The position numbers and the translations under genes are program-made. Below, piece after piece: positions 8,148 to 18,549 of a stretch of DNA of 64,000 nucleotides (its first letter is position 1; every line of letters begins with the position of its first letter). The stretch is taken from positions 1 through 64,000 of the forward strand of contig BNCN01000006.1 in NCBI GenBank assembly GCA_014656495.1. The letters are read 5' to 3'. The notes beneath the pieces were generated by a model, which saw only the letters and a list, made by a program, of their open reading frames with translations, did no database searches and had not been told where the DNA came from. This stretch comes from Comamonas sp. KCTC 72670 (lineage in GTDB: Bacteria > Myxococcota > Myxococcia > Myxococcales > Myxococcaceae).

Positions 8148-9830
8148 ATGGAGATCTTCATAGTCGCGGATACGGTTGAGTTGAACAACGCATGGCTCGT
8201 TGGCCTGAGCGTGACATTGATGTTGCTCACGCTCTGGGCCCTGCTGGTTGCCTCCAGCGCGCTGCTGTACCAGGGCATCCGGCTGGTGGGCATGAAGGCG
8301 CTGGAGCAGGCGGCGGACGCCCTTCGCAAGCGCGCCCGGTTGAGCGCCGCCCTCCTCTCCTTCGTGGTGGTGGTCGCCGGCATTGGAGCGCTGGGCGTCT
8401 CCTTGTGGGCGAAGAAGGACCTGGCGCCTCACTTCGATGCGCTGCTCGTGGGGGTGACGGCGGAAGGGTTGGCGGACCTGGGGCGTGGAGCGGGGCTGCT
8501 GGTGCTGCTGCTGGCGGGCTTCGTGGTGCTGGAGCGTGCGGCGCGCCAGCTCCTGGTGCGGCTCGAGCGCAGGTTGAATGAGTGGGAGCTGGCCCCGGAG
8601 CACAGGGCCCATGCCCAGAAGGCCGTGGAGCAGGGGCCCGGCTTCATCAAGCTGCTGCTGGCCTACTTCGCGGTGGGCGTGGCGGTCTCCTCGCTGCAGC
8701 TCCCGGCCGCGTTCGATTGGTTCATCGGCACGTTCCTCTTCGTGCTGCTGGCCATCAGCGGCGGGCGGCTGGCGGTGTCCCTGCTCCACCTGATGTCAGG
8801 GCGGTTCGTCGGCTCCTGGGCGGCGAAGGGCACGGCGACGAAGTACGAGGAGTACTTCCTGGCCCTCGGCCGGCTGCTGCCGGTGGGGCAGAAGAGCCTG
8901 GAGGCCATCGTCTACATCTCGGTGGCGACGCTCATCATCCGCCGGTTCCAGGGGCTGGAGTTCTTCGCGCCCTACGGGCCGGTGCTCATCCGCATCATCG
9001 CCCTGTTCTTCGCCGCCAGCGTCGTCGTGGAGTTCGTCCGGCTGCTCATCGCCCGGGCCTTCAAGGTGGACGGCCCCGATTTGGATGACGCGGCCCGGCG
9101 GCGCAACACCTTCGTGGCCCTCATCCAGAGCGCGTCCAAGTACCTGGTGTACTTCCTGGTGGGGATGATGGTGCTCAGCGACCTGGGCGTGGACCCCACC
9201 CCCATCCTCGCGGGCGCCGGCATCGTCGGCCTCACCGTGGGCCTGGGCTCGCAGGCCATCGTCACGGACATGGTCAACGGCGTCTTCCTGCTCTTCGAGG
9301 ACCAGATCCTGAACGGCGACTACATTCGCATCGAAGATACGGAGGGCGTGGTGGAGGAGATAACCCCTCGCATCACCCGCATCCGCGACCGCTTCGGGCG
9401 CCTCCACATCCTCCGCAATGGCGAGGTCAAGAATGTCATCAACTACAGTCGCGGCTGGACGCTCGCCATCGTGGACATGGCCGTGGCCTATGAATGCGAC
9501 CTGAAGAAGGTGATGGATGTGATTCGACAGGTGTGTGAGCAGGTGCCCATGCTGTCGCAGGGGAAGGTGTCCGAAATCCCCAGGCTCCTGGGCATCGAGA
9601 GCATGGAGGAGAGCTGGATGAACCTGCGCATCGAAGCCAGGGTTCAGCCCGGGGCGCACTTCGACGTGAAGCGGCTGCTCAACCGGCTGCTCATCGAGGC
9701 CTTCAAGGCCAATGGCTTGGAGTTCCCCTATCCCAAGGCGGTGGAGTACGACGGGGGCCCGTGGCTGCCCGCCCTCGCCGCGTCGCCGCCGCAAGAGGAG
9801 CCCCAGGCGCTCGCGGCCTCGAACCGATAG
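8148..9830 (+). CDS. MscS-family mechanosensitive ion channel
   Basis: About 560 residues, larger than E. coli MscS (286), with several extra N-terminal membrane helices. The family signature is clear: the pore-lining helix GAGIVGLTVGLGSQAIVTD followed by GVFLLFEDQILNGDYIRI, the beta domain, then a cytoplasmic alpha/beta region. Such channels open under membrane tension and release solutes after hypo-osmotic shock. The start at 8148 (MEIFIVADTVELNN) places the first hydrophobic helix properly; no strong Shine-Dalgarno is visible, so the start is moderately uncertain. It is probably an inner-membrane homoheptamer by family analogy. Confidence 0.9.
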   Translation: MEIFIVADTVELNNAWLVGLSVTLMLLTLWALLVASSALLYQGIRLVGMKALEQAADALRKRARLSAALLSFVVVVAGIGALGVSLWAKKDLAPHFDALLVGVTAEGLADLGRGAGLLVLLLAGFVVLERAARQLLVRLERRLNEWELAPEHRAHAQKAVEQGPGFIKLLLAYFAVGVAVSSLQLPAAFDWFIGTFLFVLLAISGGRLAVSLLHLMSGRFVGSWAAKGTATKYEEYFLALGRLLPVGQKSLEAIVYISVATLIIRRFQGLEFFAPYGPVLIRIIALFFAASVVVEFVRLLIARAFKVDGPDLDDAARRRNTFVALIQSASKYLVYFLVGMMVLSDLGVDPTPILAGAGIVGLTVGLGSQAIVTDMVNGVFLLFEDQILNGDYIRIEDTEGVVEEITPRITRIRDRFGRLHILRNGEVKNVINYSRGWTLAIVDMAVAYECDLKKVMDVIRQVCEQVPMLSQGKVSEIPRLLGIESMEESWMNLRIEARVQPGAHFDVKRLLNRLLIEAFKANGLEFPYPKAVEYDGGPWLPALAASPPQEEPQALAASNR

Positions 9831-9907
9831 CGAGGGCATTGCCTCCCACGGAGCGCGCTGCGCCGTCCCAGGCCGCGTTCCGTGGCATTGCAAGGCATTG
9901 AGGGGAG

Positions 9908-9980
9908 TGGGCCCTCCTGGATTCGAACCAGGGACCAATCGGTTATGAGCCGACAGCTCTAACCGCTGAGCTAAGGGCCC
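9908..9980 (-). tRNA. tRNA with CAU anticodon, probably Ile2 (lysidine type)
   Basis: The reverse strand folds as a full cloverleaf: acceptor GGGCCCT/AGGGCCC, D stem GCTC/GAGC, anticodon loop CTCATAA (anticodon CAT), T arm with GGTTCGAATCC and discriminator A. No CCA is encoded. The TTAGCTCAG-GGTTAGAGC start and the TTGGTC variable region resemble E. coli ileX/ileY more than elongator tRNA-Met. I therefore favour isoleucine after TilS lysidine modification, with elongator Met as the alternative. Confidence 0.9.
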
Positions 9981-10060
9981 TCATGCGCCAACCAACCGCG
10001 TAATGGATTGAATATCCCCGGGCGCGCAGTCCTGGCAAGGGGGCCACGTTCTACCCAGCC

Positions 10061-10456
10061 TCAGCGCTTTCGCCTGGCGACCTTCGCGGGCGGCCGTGCC
10101 TCCCGGGGCACCTTCACGCGGAAGGCGTCCCCACGCCGCGTCACCTCCACGCCTTCGGCCTGGAGGCGCCGGGCCTGCTCCTGGGCCACCTGGGACGCCA
10201 GGGTCCCATCCGAGCGGATGACACGCCACCAGGGCAGCGGGAGGTCCGGCTGGTGGGGCAGGGTGGCCATCTCCCGGCCCACGCCCCTGGCGGCGCCCGG
10301 GCGGCCCGCGTAGAGCGCCACCTGCGCATAGGAGCGGACCTGCCCCCGGGGAATCGCCCGCACGGCCTGCCACACCGCCTTCGAGAAGGGCGGAGGGGCA
10401 TCCTTGGGGGTCTTCGTCTTCGCTCGGAGTGCCACGCGCCCGGACTTTAGAAACAC
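10061..10456 (-). CDS. Alkyltransferase-like (ATL) DNA-repair protein
   Basis: 131 residues with the DNA-binding winged-helix fold of O6-alkylguanine-DNA alkyltransferases: [24 protein letters not shown], then the region where MGMT has PCHRV. Here that motif is PWWRV, so the alkyl-accepting Cys is Trp and the His is also Trp. ATL proteins with PWHRV or similar bind O6-alkylguanine lesions without repairing them and hand them to nucleotide excision repair; that role is inferred from the family. A C-terminal basic tail (residues 115-131) may add DNA affinity. It is followed downstream by a tRNA on the same strand and preceded by the rpoD terminator region. Confidence 0.85.
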   Translation of the reverse strand: MFLKSGRVALRAKTKTPKDAPPPFSKAVWQAVRAIPRGQVRSYAQVALYAGRPGAARGVGREMATLPHQPDLPLPWWRVIRSDGTLASQVAQEQARRLQAEGVEVTRRGDAFRVKVPREARPPAKVARRKR

Positions 10457-10459
10457 GGA

Positions 10460-10489
10460 GGCCCCCGGTCCATGGCTGGAACGGGGGCC
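10460..10489 (-). terminator. Hairpin after rpoD
   Basis: GGCCCCCG (10460-10467) and CGGGGGCC (10482-10489) form a perfect 8-bp stem with a 14-base loop, just behind the stop of the sigma factor gene. On the minus strand the T-tract that follows is weak, so this may be a terminator or a 3' stabilising hairpin. Confidence 0.55.
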
Positions 10490-10516
10490 CGGTGCGAGCT
10501 CAGCTCACGGAGCGGC

Positions 10517-12643
<2,127 letters not shown>

Positions 12644-12735
12644 TCGGGTACTTCTCCTTGAGCAAATTCAGGGGCTTGAGGCCTGGGCGAGCCGGCCGAT
12701 CTACCGCAAAGTCAGGGTTTCTTACAAACGCGAAC

Positions 12736-14556
12736 TCAAACCGGTTGCATGGGCGCCTTTGTTCCCGAGGAGGCAGGCTTGAGCTCCTCCAGGACACGCT
12801 TCTTGAGCGCCAACAGTTCCACGCGCTCGGCGAGGAGCTGGCGCGTCTCCTCTGTCAGGTCGAACGCTCCCGGCGTCTGTTCCGTCGCCCGCTTTATATA
12901 AACGAGCCGCTCGTCGATGCGCCGCACCATGATTTCCCGGCAGATGGCCAGGAAGGACCCCTCCAACTGCAGGGGGTCCGAGGGGAGCTGCCGCAGCGCG
13001 CTTTCAATGCCGCGCTTCACGGCATCCGTGGATTCAAAGAGCGCATCATTGGCGCCATGCCCGGAGGTCGCATGGGCCAGCGCCATCCGCAGGCCCATGT
13101 GGGAGAGCTCGTCACACACACGAAAGGTATCCCGCGCCATCAACCGTGGTTCTCTCAACACCGCGCCCACGTAGAAGCACTCCAGGGGCGGCGGAGGCTT
13201 CTCCAGGGGCGGGGCTGGACGGTTGGGGCTCGAAGGAGGCGCGTCGTGGGCGGCCGGCTTGGGGAGGGGCACCTTGCTGCGCAGGGCCGCCTCCACGTCC
13301 GCGGGGCGCCAGCCGAAGTGCTCCGCCACCGCGGCGAAGAGGGTGGCGCGCACCAGGCCCATGGGGACCTGTCCCACCACGGGCTTGAGCCGCTCGAGCG
13401 CCGCCATCTTTTCCTCGAAGCTCGCGGCCTTGCTCTCTGGGAGGAGCGAGGCGAACAGGTGGGTGGTGAGCGGGTGGGCACCTTCCAGGAGCTTCTCCAC
13501 GCCCTCCTGGCCCACTCGACGCGCGAAGGTGTCCGGATCATCCCCTTGCGGCAGGAGGGCAACTCGGGCGGTCGCTCCCGCGGCGAGCAGCGGACCGGCG
13601 AGCCGCTCGACGGCGGCGAGGCCGGCCGAGTCTCCGTCCAGGAGGAGAATCAGCTCCCGAGCCTCGGCGCGCTTGAGGACCTGCATGTGCCCGGCGGTGA
13701 GGTTGGTGGAGCACAGGGCGACGGCGTGCCGGACGCCTACCTGGTGCAGGCCGATGGCGTCGAAGTAGCCCTCCACGAGCACGGCCGCCTTGCGCTTGCG
13801 AATCTCGTCGCGCGATTGGTCCATGCCGAAGAGCGTCTCGCTCTTGTTGTAGAGCCGGGACTCGCGCGAGTTGAGGTACTTGGGGCCTTCGTCCGCGCCC
13901 ACCAGGCGGCCGCCGAACGCGATGGGCCGGCCTTCGGGGGCGCGGATGGGCACCATCAGCCGGCTGCGGAAGAAGTCGTAGTAGCCCTCACCACTCTGGC
14001 GCTTGAGCACCAGACCGGCCTTCGCCGCCCACTCCAGCATGCCTGTCTTGTGGAAGCGCTCCGCCAGCGAGGCCCATTCGTGGGGCGCCCAGCCCAGCCC
14101 GAAGGCCGTGGCCGTCTCCTCCGAGACGCCGCGGCTGGCGACGTAGGCGCGGGCGGCGCGGCCTTCCTCCTGCTGCCACAGCATGGCGCGGAAGTGCTCG
14201 GCGGCCAGGTCTGTGGCCTCCTTGAGCTGCTGCCGCTCCTTCATGCTGGGGTCCTGCTCGGCCTCCAGGTCCACGCCGAGCTCGCGCGCGAGGTCCTTCA
14301 CCGCGTCCAGGAACGTCTTCCCCAGGTAGCGCTGGACGAAGGACACCGCGTCACCGCTCGCGCGGCAGCCGTGGCAGAAATAGAAGCGCTTCTCTGGCAC
14401 CACGTAGAACGAGGGCGTCTTCTCTTGATGGAAGGGACAGCAGGCCTTCCACTCCCGGCCCGACTTCTTCAGCTCCACGTGCCGGGAGATGAGCCCGACG
14501 AGGTCCACCCGCTCGATGACTTCCTGGATCTTGTGCTCGGGAATCACGGCGCCCAC
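12736..14556 (-). CDS. dnaG: DNA primase
   Basis: 606 residues. The N-terminal zinc-binding domain has Cys40-His43-Cys61-Cys64 within CCPFHQEKTPSF and FYFCHGCRASGD. The RNA polymerase core and TOPRIM domain follow, with VLVEGYFDAIGLHQ and LLLDGDSAG carrying the metal-binding acids. The C-terminal part (about 430-606) corresponds to the DnaB-interacting domain and is less conserved. It synthesises RNA primers at the replication fork. The start could be the ATG at 14556 or an in-frame GTG three codons later. It lies between yqeY and rpoD; a terminator separates it from yqeY, so it likely has its own promoter in the 280 bp upstream. Confidence 0.97.
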   Translation of the reverse strand: MGAVIPEHKIQEVIERVDLVGLISRHVELKKSGREWKACCPFHQEKTPSFYVVPEKRFYFCHGCRASGDAVSFVQRYLGKTFLDAVKDLARELGVDLEAEQDPSMKERQQLKEATDLAAEHFRAMLWQQEEGRAARAYVASRGVSEETATAFGLGWAPHEWASLAERFHKTGMLEWAAKAGLVLKRQSGEGYYDFFRSRLMVPIRAPEGRPIAFGGRLVGADEGPKYLNSRESRLYNKSETLFGMDQSRDEIRKRKAAVLVEGYFDAIGLHQVGVRHAVALCSTNLTAGHMQVLKRAEARELILLLDGDSAGLAAVERLAGPLLAAGATARVALLPQGDDPDTFARRVGQEGVEKLLEGAHPLTTHLFASLLPESKAASFEEKMAALERLKPVVGQVPMGLVRATLFAAVAEHFGWRPADVEAALRSKVPLPKPAAHDAPPSSPNRPAPPLEKPPPPLECFYVGAVLREPRLMARDTFRVCDELSHMGLRMALAHATSGHGANDALFESTDAVKRGIESALRQLPSDPLQLEGSFLAICREIMVRRIDERLVYIKRATEQTPGAFDLTEETRQLLAERVELLALKKRVLEELKPASSGTKAPMQPV

Positions 14557-14831
14557 CCCCTGGCCCGCGCCTGGGCGGGCTCAGCCGGGCCATCATGCTT
14601 GCCTGGGCTGACGTTGCCTGCCCCCCGGGCAACCTGGCGGATCGTCCCCAGGAGGGCGAAGGCCGGTGCGCTCGGAAGGGGAGGGGGTGGTCGGGGCATG
14701 GGGTGGACTCCTGGGGCCCCGGCCCGTGATGTCCGCCGGGGTGAGCGGGCGTCACGGTGGGACTGACCCAGGCACTTAATGACGGGGGCGCGGGTGAGCA
14801 AGTTTCCGCATGCTTGTCCAGCCCCTGAATG
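14557..14831 (-). promoter_or_regulatory. Probable control region upstream of dnaG-rpoD
   Basis: About 275 bp without a gene, bounded by the yqeY terminator and the dnaG start. This spacing implies that dnaG-rpoD is expressed from promoters placed here. A TTGCTC with TTAAGT 16 bases on (minus strand, near 14770-14800) is a weak sigma-70 candidate only. Confidence 0.4.
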
Positions 14832-14860
14832 CAAAAGCGCCGCCGGTTTCCCGACGGCGC
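14832..14860 (-). terminator. Rho-independent terminator after yqeY
   Basis: On the minus strand GCGCCGTCGG pairs with CCGGCGGCGC across a GAAA tetraloop and is followed by TTTTGC. It lies 28 bases behind the yqeY stop codon and separates rpsU-yqeY from dnaG. Confidence 0.85.
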
Positions 14861-14888
14861 CCGTGCCGACTTCAAGCCGAGGAAAGCC

Positions 14889-15347
14889 TCAGGAGAGCTT
14901 CGCGAGCTCCGCCTTGACGGCCTCGGAGATGGCGCGGCCTTCGGCCTTGCCGTGAATCTTGGCGTTGACGTGCTTCATCACCGCGCCCATGTCCTTGGGG
15001 CCCTTGGCGCCTGTCTCGGTGATGGAGGCGCGGACCTCGGCGATCAGCTCGTCGGCGGTCAGCTGCTTGGGCAGGTAGTTCTGAAGGACGCTGATTTCAG
15101 CCTCTTCCTTCTCCGCCAGCTCAGGGCGGCCGCCCGACTTGAACTGCTCGACGGAGTCGCGGCGCTGCTTGATGAGGCCGGCGATGACGGTGAGGATGCC
15201 CGCGTCGTCCAAGGCGGAAGCGCCGGGCTCCACTTCCTTGTACTTCACCGCGCTCTTGAGCATGCGCAGGACGCTGAGCGTCAGCTCGTTCTTGGACCGC
15301 ATCGCGTCCTTCAGGTCCGCGTCGATCCGCTCCTTCAGGGTGGCCAT
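14889..15347 (-). CDS. yqeY: GatB/YqeY domain-containing protein
   Basis: 152 residues with the all-helical GatB/YqeY domain: LKERIDADLKDAMRSKNELTLSVLRML, then IAGLIKQRRDSVEQFKSGGRPELAEKEEAEI and the C-terminal MGAVMKHVNAKIHGKAEGR, which resembles the tail domain of GatB that contacts tRNA. The free-standing protein is often encoded between rpsU and dnaG in bacteria, as here, and its biochemical role is still unsettled. The ATG at 15347 is preferred over an upstream start because a GGAG motif precedes it and family members begin at this Met. Confidence 0.92.
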   Translation of the reverse strand: MATLKERIDADLKDAMRSKNELTLSVLRMLKSAVKYKEVEPGASALDDAGILTVIAGLIKQRRDSVEQFKSGGRPELAEKEEAEISVLQNYLPKQLTADELIAEVRASITETGAKGPKDMGAVMKHVNAKIHGKAEGRAISEAVKAELAKLS

Positions 15348-15451
15348 GGTCGCGACTCCGGGAGGTGAGACGTTGTTCAGGGGGACTTCGACGGCGGGAG
15401 CCAGGGCACCTGACAGCGGTGGCACCCCGGCTCCTCGCGCGAGGCACGCGC

Positions 15452-15646
15452 CTAGAACGACTTGCGGGCCTTCTTCACAGCGCGCTTCTTGGCGGCGAGG
15501 GCCTTCTTCTTCCGCTTCACGGAAGGCTTCTCGTAGTGCTCGCGCTTACGGATCTCGGAAAGGATTCCAGCCTTCTCCGTGGCCTTCTTGAAGCGCTTGA
15601 GGGCGCTCTCAATGGACTCTCCTTCCTTCACTCGGATACCGGGCAT
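15452..15646 (-). CDS. rpsU: 30S ribosomal protein S21
   Basis: 64 residues, highly basic: the family start [20 protein letters not shown], then [14 protein letters not shown] and a Lys/Arg-rich tail. S21 sits on the 30S platform near the anti-Shine-Dalgarno and helps initiation. The ATG at 15646 is certain: the full AAGGAGGTGA precedes it by 4 bases, and any upstream start would add a non-homologous extension. It is the first gene of the cluster with yqeY, dnaG and rpoD. The strong ribosome site is notable because S21 itself influences selection of such sites. Confidence 0.97.
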   Translation of the reverse strand: MPGIRVKEGESIESALKRFKKATEKAGILSEIRKREHYEKPSVKRKKKALAAKKRAVKKARKSF

Positions 15647-15650
15647 GCAG

Positions 15651-15660
15651 TCACCTCCTT
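15651..15660 (-). promoter_or_regulatory. Near-perfect Shine-Dalgarno of rpsU
   Basis: AAGGAGGTGA on the minus strand is complementary to almost the entire anti-Shine-Dalgarno of 16S rRNA. It fixes the start of S21. Confidence 0.85.
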
Positions 15661-15757
15661 CCGCCGTACGTAGATGTGGGTGTAGATCAAAAGGGGCAGC
15701 GGGTATGACCCACTGGGAGGGAAAACGCAAGGACGCCGGACGAAAAGGCTAAGGCCG

Positions 15758-17371
15758 ATGGACTACACTGTCCTCCTCGTGAGCCCAGCCCTCCTCCTGG
15801 TGGTACTCCTGACGACCGGCCAGCAGCAGGGTGGGACGCCGACCCAGGCGTGTTGGATGTCCTGCCAGCGGCACATCACGGACACCGCCCTGCGCGCCCG
15901 CACGTGTGCGTCCTGTCTCCCAGGCGGCCGGGTGGACTCCTGGGTGCAGACGCTGTCGGGCCAGCGGCCCATTCCCCGGGCGCCGCTCGTCTCGGCCATG
16001 AAGGACCCGGATTGGCGGGTGAGGTGGGCGGCGGTGCGTGCGGATGCGCAGCGCATGGGTGTCTCGGAGCGCCGGGCGCTGGCGGAGTGGGTGCTGGCGC
16101 AGCCGGCGGCGTCGAACCTGGAGGCCTGCCTGACGGCGGCCCGCGCGGCGGCGGAGGCGGGGAGTTCGTCCGCGAAGTTCCTGCGGGAGGGCGGCCCGCG
16201 CGGCGCCAACGCGGCGGCCCGTGTCTGGGGGCGCCGGGAGGCGATTCGCGAGGCGCTGGAGGTGGAGCTCTACTCGGAGGACCTGGCGGTCCGGAGCTCG
16301 GCGCTGGCCCACCTCGCGGGATTCCTGGGGCGCAAGCCGGCGCGGGTGGTGCTGGATGCGATGGTGACGCGGCCGGAGGGCGTGGACGCCGTTGGCGCGA
16401 GCGCGCTCAAGGTCGTGGCCGGACGCACTCGCACGTCCGTGGGCCGGCTCTTGTTGGATGAGGCGAAGCCGGGGGAGGAGGCGCGCATCAACCGGCTCTT
16501 CGCGGTCTATTCGAAGGAGCTGGAGGCGCTGCAGCCCTCGCTCACCGTGGCGGACCCACTCCAACGCCGGCGCGCGGTGGAGGAGCTGCGGGCATACGGG
16601 CCGCTGGCCATGCGCGAGCTCGAGCAGGCGCTGGGGGATTCGGACCGGTGGGTGCGCCGGGACGCGGCTCGGGCGCTGGCGGAGGCGGAAGGCGTGCCCC
16701 TGCGCACGGCGGCCGAGCGGCGGCTGGAGTCGAGCGATGCGAACCGGGCACGGCCGTGGTTGGAGGCCATGGCGCGGGAGCGTGGGTGCCTGGCGTTCTT
16801 CCTGGGGACGGCGCGTGACAAGGCGCTGCCCGTCGCGGTTCGTGGCGCGGCGCTGGCCCAGCTCGCCGACTGTGGGGAGGGGGCTCGGGACCGCGTCGCC
16901 ACCTTGGAGCCGTTCTTCAGTGATGCGCAGCCTCCGTTGCGAGCGGGGGCGGTGCGGGCCCTGAGCGGGCTGACGACGCGGCACCCGGGGGTGCCGGAAG
17001 TCACTTCTCGCGCGCTGCGGGACAACGCGCCCGAGGTGGTGAGCGCGGCGCTGGAGCTGCTGACGCTCCAGCGGCAGACGTCTCGGGGGGACGAGGCCGC
17101 GATGCTGCTGGAGTCGGACCACGCGGAGGTGCGGGCCGCCGCCGCCGAGGCGTTGGAGCAGATTGGGCGGCCCCCGCATGTGAAGGCGCTCGCGGTGTGC
17201 CTGCGCGGGGATTCGGAGGCGCAGGTTCGCGTCGCCGCGGCGCAGGCGCTCGGGCGCATCGGTGGGGCGCACGCCGCCGCCGCGTTGTCGGACGCCGCGG
17301 CCCGCGACTCGGATGCGCACGTGAAGCACGTGTCGCGTGAGGCGCTGCGCCGGCTGGGCTTTGGCCAGTAG
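15758..17371 (+). CDS. HEAT-repeat protein
   Basis: 537 residues. A hydrophobic N-terminal helix (YTVLLVSPALLLVVLLTTG) is either an uncleaved anchor or a signal peptide and is followed by a Cys-containing stretch (ACWMSCQRHITD, then CASCLPGG). The rest is built of degenerate 30-40-residue helical HEAT repeats, with patterns such as DPDWRVRWAAVRADAQ, SDRWVRRDAARALAEAEG and DSEAQVRVAAAQALGRIGG. Such solenoids mediate protein contacts. The four early Cys residues are unusual and could bind metal or haem, although no CXXCH is present. It diverges from rpsU; the 110 bp between must hold both promoters. Function unknown. Confidence 0.75.
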   Translation: MDYTVLLVSPALLLVVLLTTGQQQGGTPTQACWMSCQRHITDTALRARTCASCLPGGRVDSWVQTLSGQRPIPRAPLVSAMKDPDWRVRWAAVRADAQRMGVSERRALAEWVLAQPAASNLEACLTAARAAAEAGSSSAKFLREGGPRGANAAARVWGRREAIREALEVELYSEDLAVRSSALAHLAGFLGRKPARVVLDAMVTRPEGVDAVGASALKVVAGRTRTSVGRLLLDEAKPGEEARINRLFAVYSKELEALQPSLTVADPLQRRRAVEELRAYGPLAMRELEQALGDSDRWVRRDAARALAEAEGVPLRTAAERRLESSDANRARPWLEAMARERGCLAFFLGTARDKALPVAVRGAALAQLADCGEGARDRVATLEPFFSDAQPPLRAGAVRALSGLTTRHPGVPEVTSRALRDNAPEVVSAALELLTLQRQTSRGDEAAMLLESDHAEVRAAAAEALEQIGRPPHVKALAVCLRGDSEAQVRVAAAQALGRIGGAHAAAALSDAAARDSDAHVKHVSREALRRLGFGQ

Positions 17372-17580
17372 TTCGCGGCTCGGCGCCCGGCGCCGCCTCG
17401 CTGGCGCGGGGGAATCTCGCGGGGCGCTGCGCGGGTGGGCTTCGGGCCCTTCGTTCGCGCCGCTGCGTCCCCGCGCCTCGCCTCTGAGGGGGGATGGACG
17501 GCGTCTCGCGAGGCACTCGCCGGTGACGCGGGCCTCGCGCCACTCGACGCGGGGCCCGGTCCGATGGCCGTGGCTTCTGG

Positions 17581-18492
17581 CTACAGGCCGCTGACGGCCT
17601 TGGCGTCCACGCGGTTGCGGCCCGCGCGCTTGGCCCGGTACAGGTACTTGTCCGCCGCGGCGATGAGGTCCTCGGGCTGAGAGAAGTCCGAGTCCAGCAG
17701 CGTGGCCACGCCCAGGCTGATGGTGACCTTGATGGGCGTGCCGCTGAAGACGAAGTCCGCCTTGTCCACCGCGTACCGGCAGCGCTCGGCGCAGGCGAGG
17801 GCCTGGTCCTCGGCGGACTCGCGCAGCATCAACGCGAACTCCTCGCCGCCGTAGCGCGCGAGCAGGTCCTCGGTGCGCACGGTGTCGCTCACGCGCTGGG
17901 CGATGCGCGTCAGCACGTAGTCCCCGGCCGGGTGGCCATACGCGTCGTTGATCTTCTTGAAGTGGTCCACGTCGAAGAGGACCAGCGACAACGGCACCCG
18001 GTGGCGCAGGCAGTAGCTGAACTCCTTGCGCACCGTCTCCAGGAAGTACTTCTTGTTGTAGACGCGCGTGAGGCCGTCACGGGTGGCGGACTCGTAGATG
18101 CTGCGCTGGTACTGCTCCTCCAGCGCGTCCTGGATGGAGAACTTCAGGACGGTGTTGGAGCCAATCTGGATCTTGTCGCCGTCGTACAGCGGGGCGGCGT
18201 TGACCTTCAGGCCGTTGAGGTACGTCCCGTTGGTGCTGGCCAGGTCCATCAGCTGGAAACGGCCATCCCCCAGCGCCACCACCTTGGCGTGCTTGCGGGA
18301 GATGCCGTCGTCCTCCACCTGGAATTGCGCGTCCGAGCTGCGCCCGAGGACGACCTCGGAGCGGTCCAGCTTGAACATGCGCCCGATGCCCGCCGCGGAC
18401 TTGGCGCTGATGACGATCAGATAGGCGCTCTGCTGCTGGGCACTGCCCAGCAGGTCCGAAATCGAATGGACGGAAGTTTTCTCCTCGGACAT
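17581..18492 (-). CDS. FHA-GGDEF diguanylate cyclase
   Basis: 303 residues. An N-terminal FHA domain (residues about 45-115: VVLGRSSDAQF, ISRKHAKV, STNGTYLNG) binds phosphothreonine and is followed by a GGDEF domain (about 135-300). The active site is GGEEF (215-219), and an inhibitory RxxD site, RTED (206-209), lies exactly five residues upstream, so product inhibition by c-di-GMP is expected. The combination suggests that Ser/Thr kinase signalling controls c-di-GMP synthesis, which in myxobacteria affects motility, exopolysaccharide and development. The ATG at 18492 is preferred to 18504. Soluble, no membrane segment. Confidence 0.93.
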   Translation of the reverse strand: MSEEKTSVHSISDLLGSAQQQSAYLIVISAKSAAGIGRMFKLDRSEVVLGRSSDAQFQVEDDGISRKHAKVVALGDGRFQLMDLASTNGTYLNGLKVNAAPLYDGDKIQIGSNTVLKFSIQDALEEQYQRSIYESATRDGLTRVYNKKYFLETVRKEFSYCLRHRVPLSLVLFDVDHFKKINDAYGHPAGDYVLTRIAQRVSDTVRTEDLLARYGGEEFALMLRESAEDQALACAERCRYAVDKADFVFSGTPIKVTISLGVATLLDSDFSQPEDLIAAADKYLYRAKRAGRNRVDAKAVSGL

Positions 18493-18549
18493 CGCGGCAC
18501 CCATCTTACGGGCCGCCTTTTGGCGGCGGCAAGCATACTGCCCGACTCT

